Assembly: GCF_001618865.1 (NCBI RefSeq)
Contig: NZ_CP015136.1
Coordinates: forward strand, 5,429,001 to 5,493,000
Reading direction: 5' to 3'
Length of the DNA: 64,000 bases
DNA from: Luteitalea pratensis
GTDB lineage: Bacteria > Acidobacteriota > Vicinamibacteria > Vicinamibacterales > Vicinamibacteraceae
Each line of letters begins with the position of its first letter. The stretch's first letter is position 1. Positions 41,392 to 51,666 of this stretch are shown here, one piece after another. The notes beneath the pieces are model-generated. The model worked only from the letters and a program-made list of their open reading frames with translations, searched no databases and was not told the origin of the DNA. A program made the translations under genes and the position numbers.

Positions 41392-43791
41392 TTTCCCCAG
41401 CAGCTTTTGAAATGCGGCCGACATCGCGGTCGCGGGCGCGGCCGCAGGAGTCTGGGGCCCGCGCTCCTGGCGATCCTGCCGCGCCGGTTGCGGCGCGCGC
41501 GCCGGCGGACGCGTACCTCGCTGGCTCTGAGCACCGCCGCCCGGCTGTGCCTTGCCCGTGTCCCTCGCCTGCGCGGGGCGCGGTGCCGGACGCTCCGCCT
41601 TGCGCATGGTGAGCGCGACTCGCTTGCGCGGAATGTCCACCTCGATCACGGTTACCGAGACGATCTGACCCGCCTTGACGACGTCACGCGGATCCTTCAC
41701 GAACCGATCGGCGAGTTGCGATACGTGCACCAGACCGTCCTGGTGTACGCCGATGTCCACGAACGCACCGAAGTTGGCGACGTTGGTCACCACGCCCTCG
41801 AGCGTCATGCCCGGCTGCAGGTCCGACAACTGGTGTACCGAGTCCTTGAACCTGGCGGTACGGAACTCCGGTCGCGGATCGCGCCCCGGTTTCTCGAGTT
41901 CGGCCAGGATGTCGCGTACGGTGGGCGTCCCGAACCGATCGTCGGCAAACCGTGCCGGATCGAGCGTCCGCAGGAACGCGCCGTCGCCGATGAGCGACGG
42001 CACCTCGCGGCCGGTCGCCTTCGCGATGCGCTGCACCACCGGATAGGCCTCGGGGTGCACCGCCGACGCGTCGAGCACATCGGGGCCCTGCAGGATACGC
42101 AGAAATCCGGCGGCCTGTTCGAACGTCTTGTCTCCGAGTCGGGGCACGTCACGCAGTTCCGTGCGACGACGGAACGGGCCGTGCTGCGTGCGGTACTCGA
42201 CGATCTGGGCCGCGAGCCGGGAATTGAGGCCCGAGATGCGGGCAAGGAGCGCCGGCGAAGCGGTGTTCACGTCGGCGCCGACGGCGTTGACGCAGTCCTC
42301 GACCACGCCATCCAGCTGCCGCGCGAGCGCAGGCTGGCTGACATCGTGTTGGTATTGCCCGACGCCGATCGACCGCGGTTCGATCTTCACGAGTTCCGCG
42401 AGCGGATCCTGGAGCCGCCGCGCGATCGACACCGCGCCGCGCAGCGTCACGTCGAGTTCGGGCAATTCCTTCGATGCCAGTTCAGACGCCGAGTACACCG
42501 ACGCGCCGGCCTCCGACACCACGATGCGGGTGAGCCCGAGTTGCGGGAACTTGTCCATCAGTTCGGAGACGAGCTTCTCGGTCTCGCGTGACGCCGTGCC
42601 GTTGCCGATCGCGACGAGGTCCACCTTGTGCGTCAGGCACAGCGCGGCCAGCGCCGCGATGGAGCCGTCCCAGTCCTTGCGCGGCTCGTGCGGGAAGACC
42701 GTCGCCGTCGCGACGACCGCCCCGGTGTTGCCGACCACCGCGACCTTCACGCCAGTGCGGATGCCCGGGTCGAGGCCCATCGTGACGCGCGTGCCCGCGG
42801 GCGCTGCCAGCAGCAGATCGCGCAGGTTGGTGCCGAAGACCCGAATCGCTTCCTCTTCGGCCATCTCGCGCAAACGCTGCTCGACGTCGTTCTCGAGCTT
42901 CGGTTGCAGGCGCGCCTTCCACGCGAGCGTGACGGCCGTGCGCAGGAAGTCGTCGGCCGGCCGGCCCTGGTGGGTGACGCCGGCAAACGCCGCGATGCGA
43001 CGCTCCGGTTCACCGAGCGCGGCACCGCTGTCGTCGTCGGGGAGCACGATGGACAGCTTGAGGATGCCTTCCTTGCGGCCGCGCAGCAACGCCAGCACGC
43101 GATGCGACGGCAGCTTGTTGACGGGCTCGCGAGCGTCGAAATAGTCGCGGAACTTCGCGCCCTTCTCCTCCTGGCCCTCCGCAACCGCGGATCGGATGGT
43201 GCCCTGGTCCCACACGTACGTGCGCAGCCCGCCCACCAGCTCGGGCGCCTCCGAGAACCGCTCGATGAGGATGGCGCGGGCGCCATCGAGCGCGGCTCCC
43301 ACGTCCAGCACGCCGGTGGCCTCGTTCACGTACTCGGCCGCGGCCTGTTCGGGCACGAGCGCCGGCGTCGCGAGGAGCGCGTCGGCAAGCGGCTCGAGTC
43401 CCTGCTCGCGCGCCACCTGCGCCTTCGATCGCTTCTTCGGGCGGTGCGGCGCGTAGAGGTCCTCGAGACGGGTCTTGCTGTCGGCGCTGCGGATCGCGTC
43501 CTCGAGCTCCGGCGTGAGCTTCTGCTGCTCGACCAGCGAGGCAAGGATCGCGGTGCGGCGTTCCTCGAGCTCGCGCAGGTAGCGCAGGCGCCCCTCGAGC
43601 GTACGCAATTGCGTGTCGTCGAGTCCGCCTGTCGCTTCCTTGCGGTAGCGCGCGATGAAGGGCACGGTGGCGCCTTCGTCGAGCAGCGCCACGGCGGCCG
43701 TGACCTGGCGTGTCGAGACGGACAGTTCCTGGGCGATCCGATCGAGAATCGGCGTGAACACGACCGGCGAATCGGTCGACGGGTTGGTCAT
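41389..43791 (-). CDS. tex: Tex-family S1 RNA-binding protein
   Basis: 800 residues. Tex-N (IAQELSVSTRQVTAAVALLDEGATVPFIARYRKEATGGLDD), YqgF-like (MGLDPGIRTGVKVAVVGNTG), helix-hairpin-helix (LLARISGLNSRLAAQIVEYR) and C-terminal S1 (GMTLEGVVTNVANFGAFVDIGVHQDGLVHVS) domains appear in the normal order. Tex links transcription and RNA decay and binds nucleic acids. A tail of about 70 residues rich in Pro, Gln, Arg and Ala extends beyond the S1 domain. It sits between the two ABC-F genes and starts 7 bp after the ettA stop. Confidence 0.95.
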   Translation of the reverse strand: MTNPSTDSPVVFTPILDRIAQELSVSTRQVTAAVALLDEGATVPFIARYRKEATGGLDDTQLRTLEGRLRYLRELEERRTAILASLVEQQKLTPELEDAIRSADSKTRLEDLYAPHRPKKRSKAQVAREQGLEPLADALLATPALVPEQAAAEYVNEATGVLDVGAALDGARAILIERFSEAPELVGGLRTYVWDQGTIRSAVAEGQEEKGAKFRDYFDAREPVNKLPSHRVLALLRGRKEGILKLSIVLPDDDSGAALGEPERRIAAFAGVTHQGRPADDFLRTAVTLAWKARLQPKLENDVEQRLREMAEEEAIRVFGTNLRDLLLAAPAGTRVTMGLDPGIRTGVKVAVVGNTGAVVATATVFPHEPRKDWDGSIAALAALCLTHKVDLVAIGNGTASRETEKLVSELMDKFPQLGLTRIVVSEAGASVYSASELASKELPELDVTLRGAVSIARRLQDPLAELVKIEPRSIGVGQYQHDVSQPALARQLDGVVEDCVNAVGADVNTASPALLARISGLNSRLAAQIVEYRTQHGPFRRRTELRDVPRLGDKTFEQAAGFLRILQGPDVLDASAVHPEAYPVVQRIAKATGREVPSLIGDGAFLRTLDPARFADDRFGTPTVRDILAELEKPGRDPRPEFRTARFKDSVHQLSDLQPGMTLEGVVTNVANFGAFVDIGVHQDGLVHVSQLADRFVKDPRDVVKAGQIVSVTVIEVDIPRKRVALTMRKAERPAPRPAQARDTGKAQPGGGAQSQRGTRPPARAPQPARQDRQERGPQTPAAAPATAMSAAFQKLLGK

Positions 43792-43798
43792 CGGACGC

Positions 43799-45451
<1,653 letters not shown>

Positions 45452-45567
45452 TGCGAGAGGGGGCGCGTGCGAATCGTTCCAGTGATGAAGCCGAGTGGCC
45501 GTCCGGGGATCGGAGGCAGGCCCGGCGTGACCGTCGGGCCGTCCGATAGTGTAGCAGTGCGACGCGG

Positions 45568-46590
45568 CTAGTTGTCGCCGTCGAGCAGACCGCCGAGGCC
45601 TCCGAGGATGGAGCCTTCCTCCTTGCCGCCGCGCGCGATGCCTGGCGCCGCCTTGAGGATGCGGTCGGCCATGCGGCTCAGGGGCAGCGACTGCAGCCAT
45701 ACGCGGCCGGGACCGGTCACCACGGCGAAGAACAGTCCCTCACCGCCGAAGAACGCGGTCTTCACCTTGCCGACAAACTGCACGTCGTACTGCACCGATG
45801 GCGTCAGCGCGACGAGGCAGCCGGTATCGACCTTGAGGATCTCGCCGGCCTGGAGGTCGATCGCCTCGATCATGCCGCCCGCGTGCACGAACGTGAGGCC
45901 GTCACCAGTCAGGCGCTGCATGATGAAGCCCTCGCCGCCGAACAGACCGACGCCGATCTTCTTCTGGAACGCGATGCCGATGGACACGCCCTTGGCGGCA
46001 GCGAGGAAGCTGTCCTTCTGGCAGATCAGCTCGCCGCCGAGCTCCTTCAGGTCCATCGGCAGGATGCGCCCGGGATAGGGCGCCGCGAAGGCGACCTTCT
46101 GCAGCGACGCCGTCGGGTTCGAGAAGACAGTCGTGAACAGGCTCTCACCCGTCAGGAGGCGCTTACCTGCTCCCATGAGGGCGCCCAGGATGCCGTTTTG
46201 CTGCTGCTGGCTGCCGTCGCCGAAGATGGTGTCCATCTGCACGCCGGCCGTCATGTACATCATGCCGCCAGCCTCGGCCACCGTGGCCTCGCCCGGATCG
46301 AGTTCGATCTCCACGAACTGCACGTCCTCGCCGACGATGCGGTACGTGAGTTCGTGCGCGCGACGACCCATCGCCGGCGGCGCCGCAGCGACGGGCGTGG
46401 CCGTGGGCGCCGGCGCGGCACCGCCAAACAGCGCCGCGAGCTGCGGCGTGTCCCTGGCGGCCTGCCACTGCGTCATGCCGGTCGTGAACACGAGCGTCTC
46501 GGGCGTGACCACGCCGGTGCGGATGCGGCCGGCGAGATCATCGAACGAGATGGGACCGACGGGAGCGTTGTTGTGGGCGTAGTACCACAT
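45568..46590 (-). CDS. AIM24/TIGR00266 family protein with N-terminal GYF_2 domain
   Basis: 340 residues. An N-terminal GYF_2-type domain ([23 protein letters not shown]) is followed by a Pro/Ala linker and the TIGR00266 beta-roll domain ([21 protein letters not shown] to [15 protein letters not shown]). These proteins are widespread with no fixed biochemical role. ATG 46590 has an AAAGGTGA site 4 bases upstream. The C-terminal Gly-rich [15 protein letters not shown] is unusual but common in family members. It follows the DUF533 gene on the same strand, separated by two repeat tracts. Confidence 0.9.
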   Translation of the reverse strand: MWYYAHNNAPVGPISFDDLAGRIRTGVVTPETLVFTTGMTQWQAARDTPQLAALFGGAAPAPTATPVAAAPPAMGRRAHELTYRIVGEDVQFVEIELDPGEATVAEAGGMMYMTAGVQMDTIFGDGSQQQQNGILGALMGAGKRLLTGESLFTTVFSNPTASLQKVAFAAPYPGRILPMDLKELGGELICQKDSFLAAAKGVSIGIAFQKKIGVGLFGGEGFIMQRLTGDGLTFVHAGGMIEAIDLQAGEILKVDTGCLVALTPSVQYDVQFVGKVKTAFFGGEGLFFAVVTGPGRVWLQSLPLSRMADRILKAAPGIARGGKEEGSILGGLGGLLDGDN

Positions 46591-46605
46591 GGGTGTCACC
46601 TTTGA

Positions 46606-46665
46606 TCGGGAACCGGGAGCCGGGACCGGGAACCGGGTTCCGGGTACCGGGTACCGGGTACAGGG
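46606..46665. repeat. Heptad tract, GGGAACC/GGGTTCC/GGGTACC
   Basis: Units in 7-bp phase (GGGAACC, GGGAGCC, GGGTTCC and several GGGTACC) with one 6-bp slip at GGGACC. It starts 15 bp upstream of the AIM24-family start codon, overlapping its likely leader. Nearly the same order of units as the tract at 591. Confidence 0.9.
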
Positions 46666-46687
46666 TTGGGAATCGGATCTGCAGAAC

Positions 46688-46750
46688 GGTAGGGCCGGCT
46701 CTCTCCGAGCCCGGCCGTGGGCGGGCCGCGTTCGGAGAACGGGCCCTACC
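46688..46750. repeat. Paired palindromes (REP/BIME-like), diverged copy
   Basis: The ends GGTAGGGCC and GGCCCTACC are inverted repeats; inner hairpins are diverged (GGCTCTCTCCGAGCC and CGTTCGGAGAACG). Same family as 41316-41391 and 58217-58326, 63 bp here. Lies between the AIM24 and DUF533 genes, next to a heptad tract. Confidence 0.8.
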
Positions 46751-46791
46751 ATCGCGTTGATAGTGGCGCGCCGGTCTCCATGACGGCGCGG

Positions 46792-47532
46792 TCAGCTCTC
46801 GTCACCACCCGCAAGGGTCTCGCTCTCGATGCGTTCGACGTCGGCGTGGTCGAGCCTGAGCAGGCGCTGGAGCTGGGTGAGGTACATGCGCTCGCCAACG
46901 GACACGGCGGCCTCGCCATGCACGACAGCGTACGCAAGCGCGTACGCGGCCTGTCGCTGCTCGGGCGTGGTGAAGGGTGGCGTGATGGTCTCCAGCGGAC
47001 GGCGCTGCTGCAACTCACTGTCGACGAACGCCGCGGCACCGAGTTGGCTGGCGCGGCGACGGATGACCGCGACCTCTTCGTCCGACAGGTCGCCATCGGC
47101 ACGGGCGGCGCTGACGGCCAGCTGCACGAGTGGCACCAGCATCGGCGGCACGGCGATCGGGGCGCCGGCCTCCAGTGGTGGCGGAGTCGCGCCGGGAATC
47201 GGCGGCAGCGGCGGCGGCACGACCAGCGCCGGGACGTCTGCCGACAACACGCCGCGCGACGATCCAGGCATCGGAATGCCCGGCGGTGGCGTGGCCGCGG
47301 CACCCGGGGTGCCGGCGGCGCTCCCTTGCTGCATGCTCTCGAGCGCGCCCCAGATCAAGCCACCCACCGTCAACAGCGTGCCAGCGTTGATCAGGCTCCC
47401 GCCCGATCTGCCGTAGCCCGATCGATTTGCGCCGATGCCCAGGTTCGACAGACCGAACCCGCCGCGCGAACGTCTCTTCTTGCCCCCGAGAAAACCGCCG
47501 ATGAGCTGACCGATGATCTGTTCCGGATCCAT
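46792..47532 (-). CDS. DUF533/TerB-like protein
   Basis: 246 residues from ATG 47532 (MDPEQIIGQLIGGFLGGKKR). An N-terminal Gly-rich and basic part contains a hydrophobic segment (LINAGTLLTVGGLIWGALES), followed by a proline-rich linker and a C-terminal TerB-like helical domain (VQLAVSAARADGDLSDEEVAVIRRRA; acidic metal-binding pattern). The family's role is unknown. The upstream ATG at 47553 would overlap the esterase gene. Located between the esterase and AIM24 genes, probably one transcript. Confidence 0.8.
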   Translation of the reverse strand: MDPEQIIGQLIGGFLGGKKRRSRGGFGLSNLGIGANRSGYGRSGGSLINAGTLLTVGGLIWGALESMQQGSAAGTPGAAATPPPGIPMPGSSRGVLSADVPALVVPPPLPPIPGATPPPLEAGAPIAVPPMLVPLVQLAVSAARADGDLSDEEVAVIRRRASQLGAAAFVDSELQQRRPLETITPPFTTPEQRQAAYALAYAVVHGEAAVSVGERMYLTQLQRLLRLDHADVERIESETLAGGDES

Positions 47533-47542
47533 CTGTTTCCTT

Positions 47543-48181
47543 CTACGAACCAAACCCGGCGGAGTTCAGCCAGCGCTTCGCATGCTCCACGTCGTCGCCA
47601 GTGAGCCCGTGCCCGCCACGTGACCAGAACGGTGTCACGGTCGCCCCGGCGGCAGCAAGCGTATCAGCGAGCCGCCGCGCCTCCGCGACCGGCACAATCG
47701 GATCGGCCTCGCCCGCCGCCAGGAACACCGCACGTCCCACGAGCGATGGCAACGGATCGGGCGCCAGCACGAACTGCGCGTGCAGCAACGCCGCACCCGC
47801 GAAGCTGTCCGGCCTGAGCAGCAGCGTGGCGTGCGCGATGTTGGCGCCATTGGAATAGCCCACCGCAACCATGCGATCGCGAGCGAGCCCGTAGGCAATG
47901 GCGGCCTCGTCGAGCAACGTCGCGAGCTCCGCTGCCCGCACACGAACGTCGTCCAGGTCGAAACGGCCCTCGGCGAAGCGGCGGAAGAAACGAGGCATGT
48001 TGCCTTCGAGCACGCGCCCGCGCGGGCTCAGGAGCGCTGCCCTGGGATGCAGCGCGCGACCCAGGTCCAGGAGGTCGTGTTCGTCGCCGCCGGTGCCATG
48101 CAGCGTGACGAGAGTGGTCGTCGACGTACCTTCGGCGGGCACGAACTGATGCGTGAACTCGTCGAGCAGCGACATGGACAT
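47543..48181 (-). CDS. Alpha/beta hydrolase, phospholipase/carboxylesterase type
   Basis: A 212-residue serine hydrolase. The nucleophile elbow is GYSNGAN (Ser), the acid is in AAGEADPIVPV (Asp), and the His is in SRGGHGLTGDD. The oxyanion region LVTLHGTGGDEHDLLDLG fits the small esterase family that includes carboxylesterase 2 and the MhqD/YodD type. It has no signal peptide. ATG 48181 or the next in-frame ATG 48175 is the start. Divergent from dinB. Confidence 0.9.
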   Translation of the reverse strand: MSMSLLDEFTHQFVPAEGTSTTTLVTLHGTGGDEHDLLDLGRALHPRAALLSPRGRVLEGNMPRFFRRFAEGRFDLDDVRVRAAELATLLDEAAIAYGLARDRMVAVGYSNGANIAHATLLLRPDSFAGAALLHAQFVLAPDPLPSLVGRAVFLAAGEADPIVPVAEARRLADTLAAAGATVTPFWSRGGHGLTGDDVEHAKRWLNSAGFGS

Positions 48182-48273
48182 CACTGTACCGTGGACGGCC
48201 GTCGGCAATCGGCCTTCGGCCTTCAACTCTCAAGGCTCGGTGCCGTCGACGGGGTCTGTGACCGTCGACCTGA

Positions 48274-48300
48274 CTTGTCCGCCGTAGCCTTGGCGAAGGT
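48274..48300. repeat. Palindromic 27-bp element, intergenic copy
   Basis: Core GTAGCCTTGGCGAAGG flanked by TCCGCC and a GGTGG arm; a hairpin is possible. It matches 34451-34477 inside the giant gene at 25 of 27 positions. Flanking sequence (GTCGACGG and GGTCGACGGC) contains further GTCGAC dyads. Confidence 0.75.
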
Positions 48301-48352
48301 GGTAGGTCGACGGCTACACCAGGCTCCGTAGGCGTCGGCCCTCACGTCGACG

Positions 48353-48396
48353 CGCATCAGGCATCAGGCATTAAGCGTTAAGCGTTAGGCGTTATC
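48353..48396. repeat. Heptad tract, GCATCAG/GCGTTAG family, upstream of dinB
   Basis: Six units in 7-bp phase: two GCATCAG, then GCATTAA, GCGTTAA, GCGTTAG and GCGTTAT. The series changes one or two bases per step. It ends 14 bp before the dinB start codon, so it overlaps the likely promoter/leader region. Confidence 0.9.
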
Positions 48397-48409
48397 CTAG
48401 TTTCGCCCT

Positions 48410-49522
48410 ATGTTCTCCCGCCCAGCCGACGTGCGCCGGATTCTGCACATCGACATGGACGCGTTCTACGCGTCGGTGGAACAGCGGGATCGTCCCGAGT
48501 TGCGCGGCAGGCCGGTCGCCGTCGGCGGACGGCCCGAGAGTCGTGCGGTCGTCTGCGCGGCGTCCTACGAGGCACGGGCGTTCGGTGTGCGGTCGGCCAT
48601 CCCGATGTCGCGCGCGGTTCGGCTCTGCCCAGACCTGGTCATCGTGCCTACCGACTTCGGCAAGTACCGCGCGGTGTCGCAGGCGGTCTTCGACATCTTC
48701 CGGTCGGTGACACCGCTGGTCGAACCGCTGTCGCTCGACGAGGCCTACCTCGATGTGACCGAGAACAGCTGGGGCGAGTCACTTGGCGTCGAGGTGGCGC
48801 GGCGGATCAAGCGCGCGATTCACGATCAGACGGGCCTCACGGGATCGGCTGGCGTGGCACCCAACAAGTTCCTCGCCAAGATTGCCTCGGGCTGGCGCAA
48901 GCCCGACGGCCTGACCGTGATCGCCCCCGAACGGGTCGAGGCGTTCCTGCAGCACCTCCCGATCGACGCGCTGTGGGGCGTAGGGCCGGTGACGGCCCGG
49001 CGCCTTCGCACGCACGGCATCGAGCGCCTCGTCGATGTGCGCGCGGCCGCCGCCGCGACGCTGCACGCGGCCGTCGGCTCGCAGGCGTCATGGCTCACGG
49101 CGCTCGCCTGGGGACGTGACGATCGCCGCGTGGTACCCGATCGCGTCGTCAAATCGCACGGCGCCGAGCGTACCTACGCCGAGGACATTCGCGAGCTCGC
49201 GCTCATGCGGAGCCAGCTGGATGGCCTCTCGCGCATCTGCGGCGAGTGGCTGTCCCGGAAGGGGCTGCGGGCCGGGACCGTGACGCTGAAGGTGCGGTAC
49301 GACGATTTCTCCACCGTGACCCGGAGCCTCAGTGCCCCCGGTGGTGTGCACGACACGCCGACAATCACGGCACACGCGCAGCAACTGCTGGACAGGACTG
49401 ACGCGGCAGTGCGACCGGTGCGCCTGCTCGGCGTGAGTGTCCACAACCTCGTCGATCCATCGGCCGCTTTCGTCGCCGGCGACGGCCTGTTGCCATTCGA
49501 CGAGGGCGAGCCAACCGAGTGA
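48410..49522 (+). CDS. dinB: DNA polymerase IV (Y-family translesion polymerase)
   Basis: 370 residues. Catalytic motifs LHIDMDAFYASVEQRDRPEL (Asp, steric-gate region), SAIPMSRA and SLDEAYLDVTE (Asp-Glu) are intact, with the helix-hairpin-helix (LPIDALWGVGPVTARRLRTHGIERL) and little-finger domain. The C-terminal GLLPFDEGE looks like a beta-clamp-binding motif. It copies damaged DNA with low fidelity. I found no LexA-type box in the short upstream region; a heptad tract occupies it instead. Confidence 0.95.
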   Translation: MFSRPADVRRILHIDMDAFYASVEQRDRPELRGRPVAVGGRPESRAVVCAASYEARAFGVRSAIPMSRAVRLCPDLVIVPTDFGKYRAVSQAVFDIFRSVTPLVEPLSLDEAYLDVTENSWGESLGVEVARRIKRAIHDQTGLTGSAGVAPNKFLAKIASGWRKPDGLTVIAPERVEAFLQHLPIDALWGVGPVTARRLRTHGIERLVDVRAAAAATLHAAVGSQASWLTALAWGRDDRRVVPDRVVKSHGAERTYAEDIRELALMRSQLDGLSRICGEWLSRKGLRAGTVTLKVRYDDFSTVTRSLSAPGGVHDTPTITAHAQQLLDRTDAAVRPVRLLGVSVHNLVDPSAAFVAGDGLLPFDEGEPTE

Positions 49523-49538
49523 CCGAGTGCTCGACGCC

Positions 49539-51665
49539 TTATCGTCGTGCGGGCCTGTAGAGCGAGAGATGGTGGCGCTCGAGCCACTGCCGCCGCTCGT
49601 CGAGGACCGGCGCGACGGGAAACAACGCGCCGGTGTTCGGCCAGTCGGCTCGCAGGAGGGCCTCACGGCCGAGGATACCGCCGACGTAATGCTGCTCCAT
49701 GAACGGCAGCGCGTCGCCCCACGCCCGCAAGCCACCCGCCACGATCAGCGACGCAACGACGAGACCGGCACCACGTGCCGCGCGCGACCGGTACGGCGTC
49801 CGCACGGTCAGCAGCATCAGCAGCCCGATCCAGAACAGCACCGTGAACACGATGTAACGCGATGCGGTCATCGCGTGCAGTCCCATCGGCACGCGGCCGA
49901 TTGCGGTGATGGTGCAGGCCGCTCCGGAGAACGCCATGAGTAGCGCCGGCAACAGCCAGGCCTGCTCGCGACGGGACTCGACGTCCCGCCAATGGCCGAA
50001 CAGCACGACGACGCCCAACAGGATGCCCCCGGCACCGACCGCCGGCATCAGCCAGACGCCGAACGTCTCGCGCAGGAACGCGTGCGGCTCGTACCAGATG
50101 GGCAGGCCGAGCGCGAGCAGCGTCCCGTACGTGACGCTCCACAGCGCCTCGAGGGACGAGAAGATCGGCGCCGGCGCCGGCAGCTCTGGAGGCCTGACCA
50201 TGCCGTGCACGTAGGCGAGGCTGACCAGAACGCCCACGGCGAGCCACGCAGCCGCCTTGGCGGGCCACTGCCGGGGCCGGCGGACCAGGATGGCGACCAG
50301 CCCGATGGGCCATCCGGCAAGGCAACTGGCAAAACCTGCCGTGCCGAGGAAGACGAGAGCCGCGGCGGCCGTCAGGCGCGGCCAGGTGATCGCGCGACCG
50401 GCAAGGAGGATCAAGGCCGCAGACATGCACGCGGCACCGTTCACCAGGGCAATCTGCCAGCCCTGCAACCAGTTCTCCCATTGCGTGGCGGTCGCCACGA
50501 GCGTGCCTGCGCCGGCGACGAAGATCAGCGTGGCCACTCCGGATCTTTGTCGCGAATCGCCCACGCTCTTCACCAGCAGCAGCGCGTGCACGGCCGTGAT
50601 CACGAGCATCGTCCACAGCTCGTTCCAGTGGTTCCAGCCGCTCAGGAGGACGTTGGCCAGCAGCACGGCGCGAATGACGCTCGGGCGATGCTCGTTGTGA
50701 GGTGCCCAGAAGTCCGCCAGCGTGAGCCCACGTTGCTCGCGCCTGCCGAGAAACACGACGAAGTCCCAGATGTCCCAGCGCGGCACGTCGACAAACGACG
50801 CTACGCACCAGGTGACGATGGTCAGCCCGAGCAGCGTCAGCGCGAGGCCGGACAACGCCGCCGCGACCCTCGCCTGCCCCGCACGCGCCAGCAGCCACGT
50901 CGCGAGCCCGCCAACGGCCACCGGGCCAAGCGTCAGCCACGCAGAGGGACGGAGCGCCGTGGCTGAGACGACAGCCATCGCAAGCACCACCAACGCCCAC
51001 GCCGCGGCGCCACATGCGATGCGGCGGTACGCCGGCGCGCCATGGCCCGCGGCCCACACGCCTATGAGCCAGGCGAGTGCGCCGAGCACCAATACGCCGC
51101 CCGGCGTGTCGATGTCGGCGACCCGGCTGGCGAGATCGCGGTTCTCGATCGTGACCGCCTCGAGGCGTACCCCCAGCGTTCGCGGATCAGCAGGCGGGCG
51201 CGTCACCGGGCTGGTGATCGTGACGTCGAGCGGCGCGCGGACGCCGTGCGGCACAGGGATTCGCAGGTCCTCGTACCGGGCGGTCACCTGGTGGCGCGAC
51301 GGCACGCCGTTGATCCGGATCTCGACCTGATCGGCAGCACGTCCCGGGAAGCCGGCGACGGTCACGACGATGGCTTCGGGCACCGCGCCGAAGCGTCCGG
51401 GCCAGCGCACACGCGCGTGCCCCGTCGTCCATCGCATCCAATGGTCGTAGTTCTTCTCGGCCCCGTGCACTCCGATCAGCATCGGCGGCACGAGACCGCC
51501 CGGCCGGCCTACCGGGATGACGATGCGTGACGGGACGAGCGCGACGAGGATCAGCACCAGGGCGACGCCGGCGACACACGCGCCGAGCGCCCATTGCAGC
51601 CACACGGCCCAAGTGCCTGTGCGCCCCGGAAAGCTCCGTGGTGCAGGCCTCAGCGCGATTGCCAC
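49539..51665 (-). CDS. Polytopic membrane protein of unknown function
   Basis: 708 residues. A first membrane helix is followed by a periplasmic beta-rich region (about 60-185: IVVTVAGFPGRAADQVEIRI), then about 12 membrane helices. The segment WDIWDFVVFLGRREQRGLTLADFW and PHNEHRPSVIRAVL resembles loops in membrane glycosyltransferase-like proteins, but no catalytic motif is clear. The gene starts 1 bp after the stop of the ABC exporter, so it belongs to the cyclophilin-exporter operon. Function cannot be assigned. Confidence 0.75.
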   Translation of the reverse strand: MAIALRPAPRSFPGRTGTWAVWLQWALGACVAGVALVLILVALVPSRIVIPVGRPGGLVPPMLIGVHGAEKNYDHWMRWTTGHARVRWPGRFGAVPEAIVVTVAGFPGRAADQVEIRINGVPSRHQVTARYEDLRIPVPHGVRAPLDVTITSPVTRPPADPRTLGVRLEAVTIENRDLASRVADIDTPGGVLVLGALAWLIGVWAAGHGAPAYRRIACGAAAWALVVLAMAVVSATALRPSAWLTLGPVAVGGLATWLLARAGQARVAAALSGLALTLLGLTIVTWCVASFVDVPRWDIWDFVVFLGRREQRGLTLADFWAPHNEHRPSVIRAVLLANVLLSGWNHWNELWTMLVITAVHALLLVKSVGDSRQRSGVATLIFVAGAGTLVATATQWENWLQGWQIALVNGAACMSAALILLAGRAITWPRLTAAAALVFLGTAGFASCLAGWPIGLVAILVRRPRQWPAKAAAWLAVGVLVSLAYVHGMVRPPELPAPAPIFSSLEALWSVTYGTLLALGLPIWYEPHAFLRETFGVWLMPAVGAGGILLGVVVLFGHWRDVESRREQAWLLPALLMAFSGAACTITAIGRVPMGLHAMTASRYIVFTVLFWIGLLMLLTVRTPYRSRAARGAGLVVASLIVAGGLRAWGDALPFMEQHYVGGILGREALLRADWPNTGALFPVAPVLDERRQWLERHHLSLYRPARR

Positions 51666-51666
51666 C

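Noticed and set aside
48182..48409. LexA (SOS) box upstream of dinB
   Set aside because: No gram-negative CTG-N10-CAG or gram-positive GAAC-N4-GTTC site stands out; the leader is occupied by heptads. Acidobacterial LexA sites may differ, so this is not excluded.
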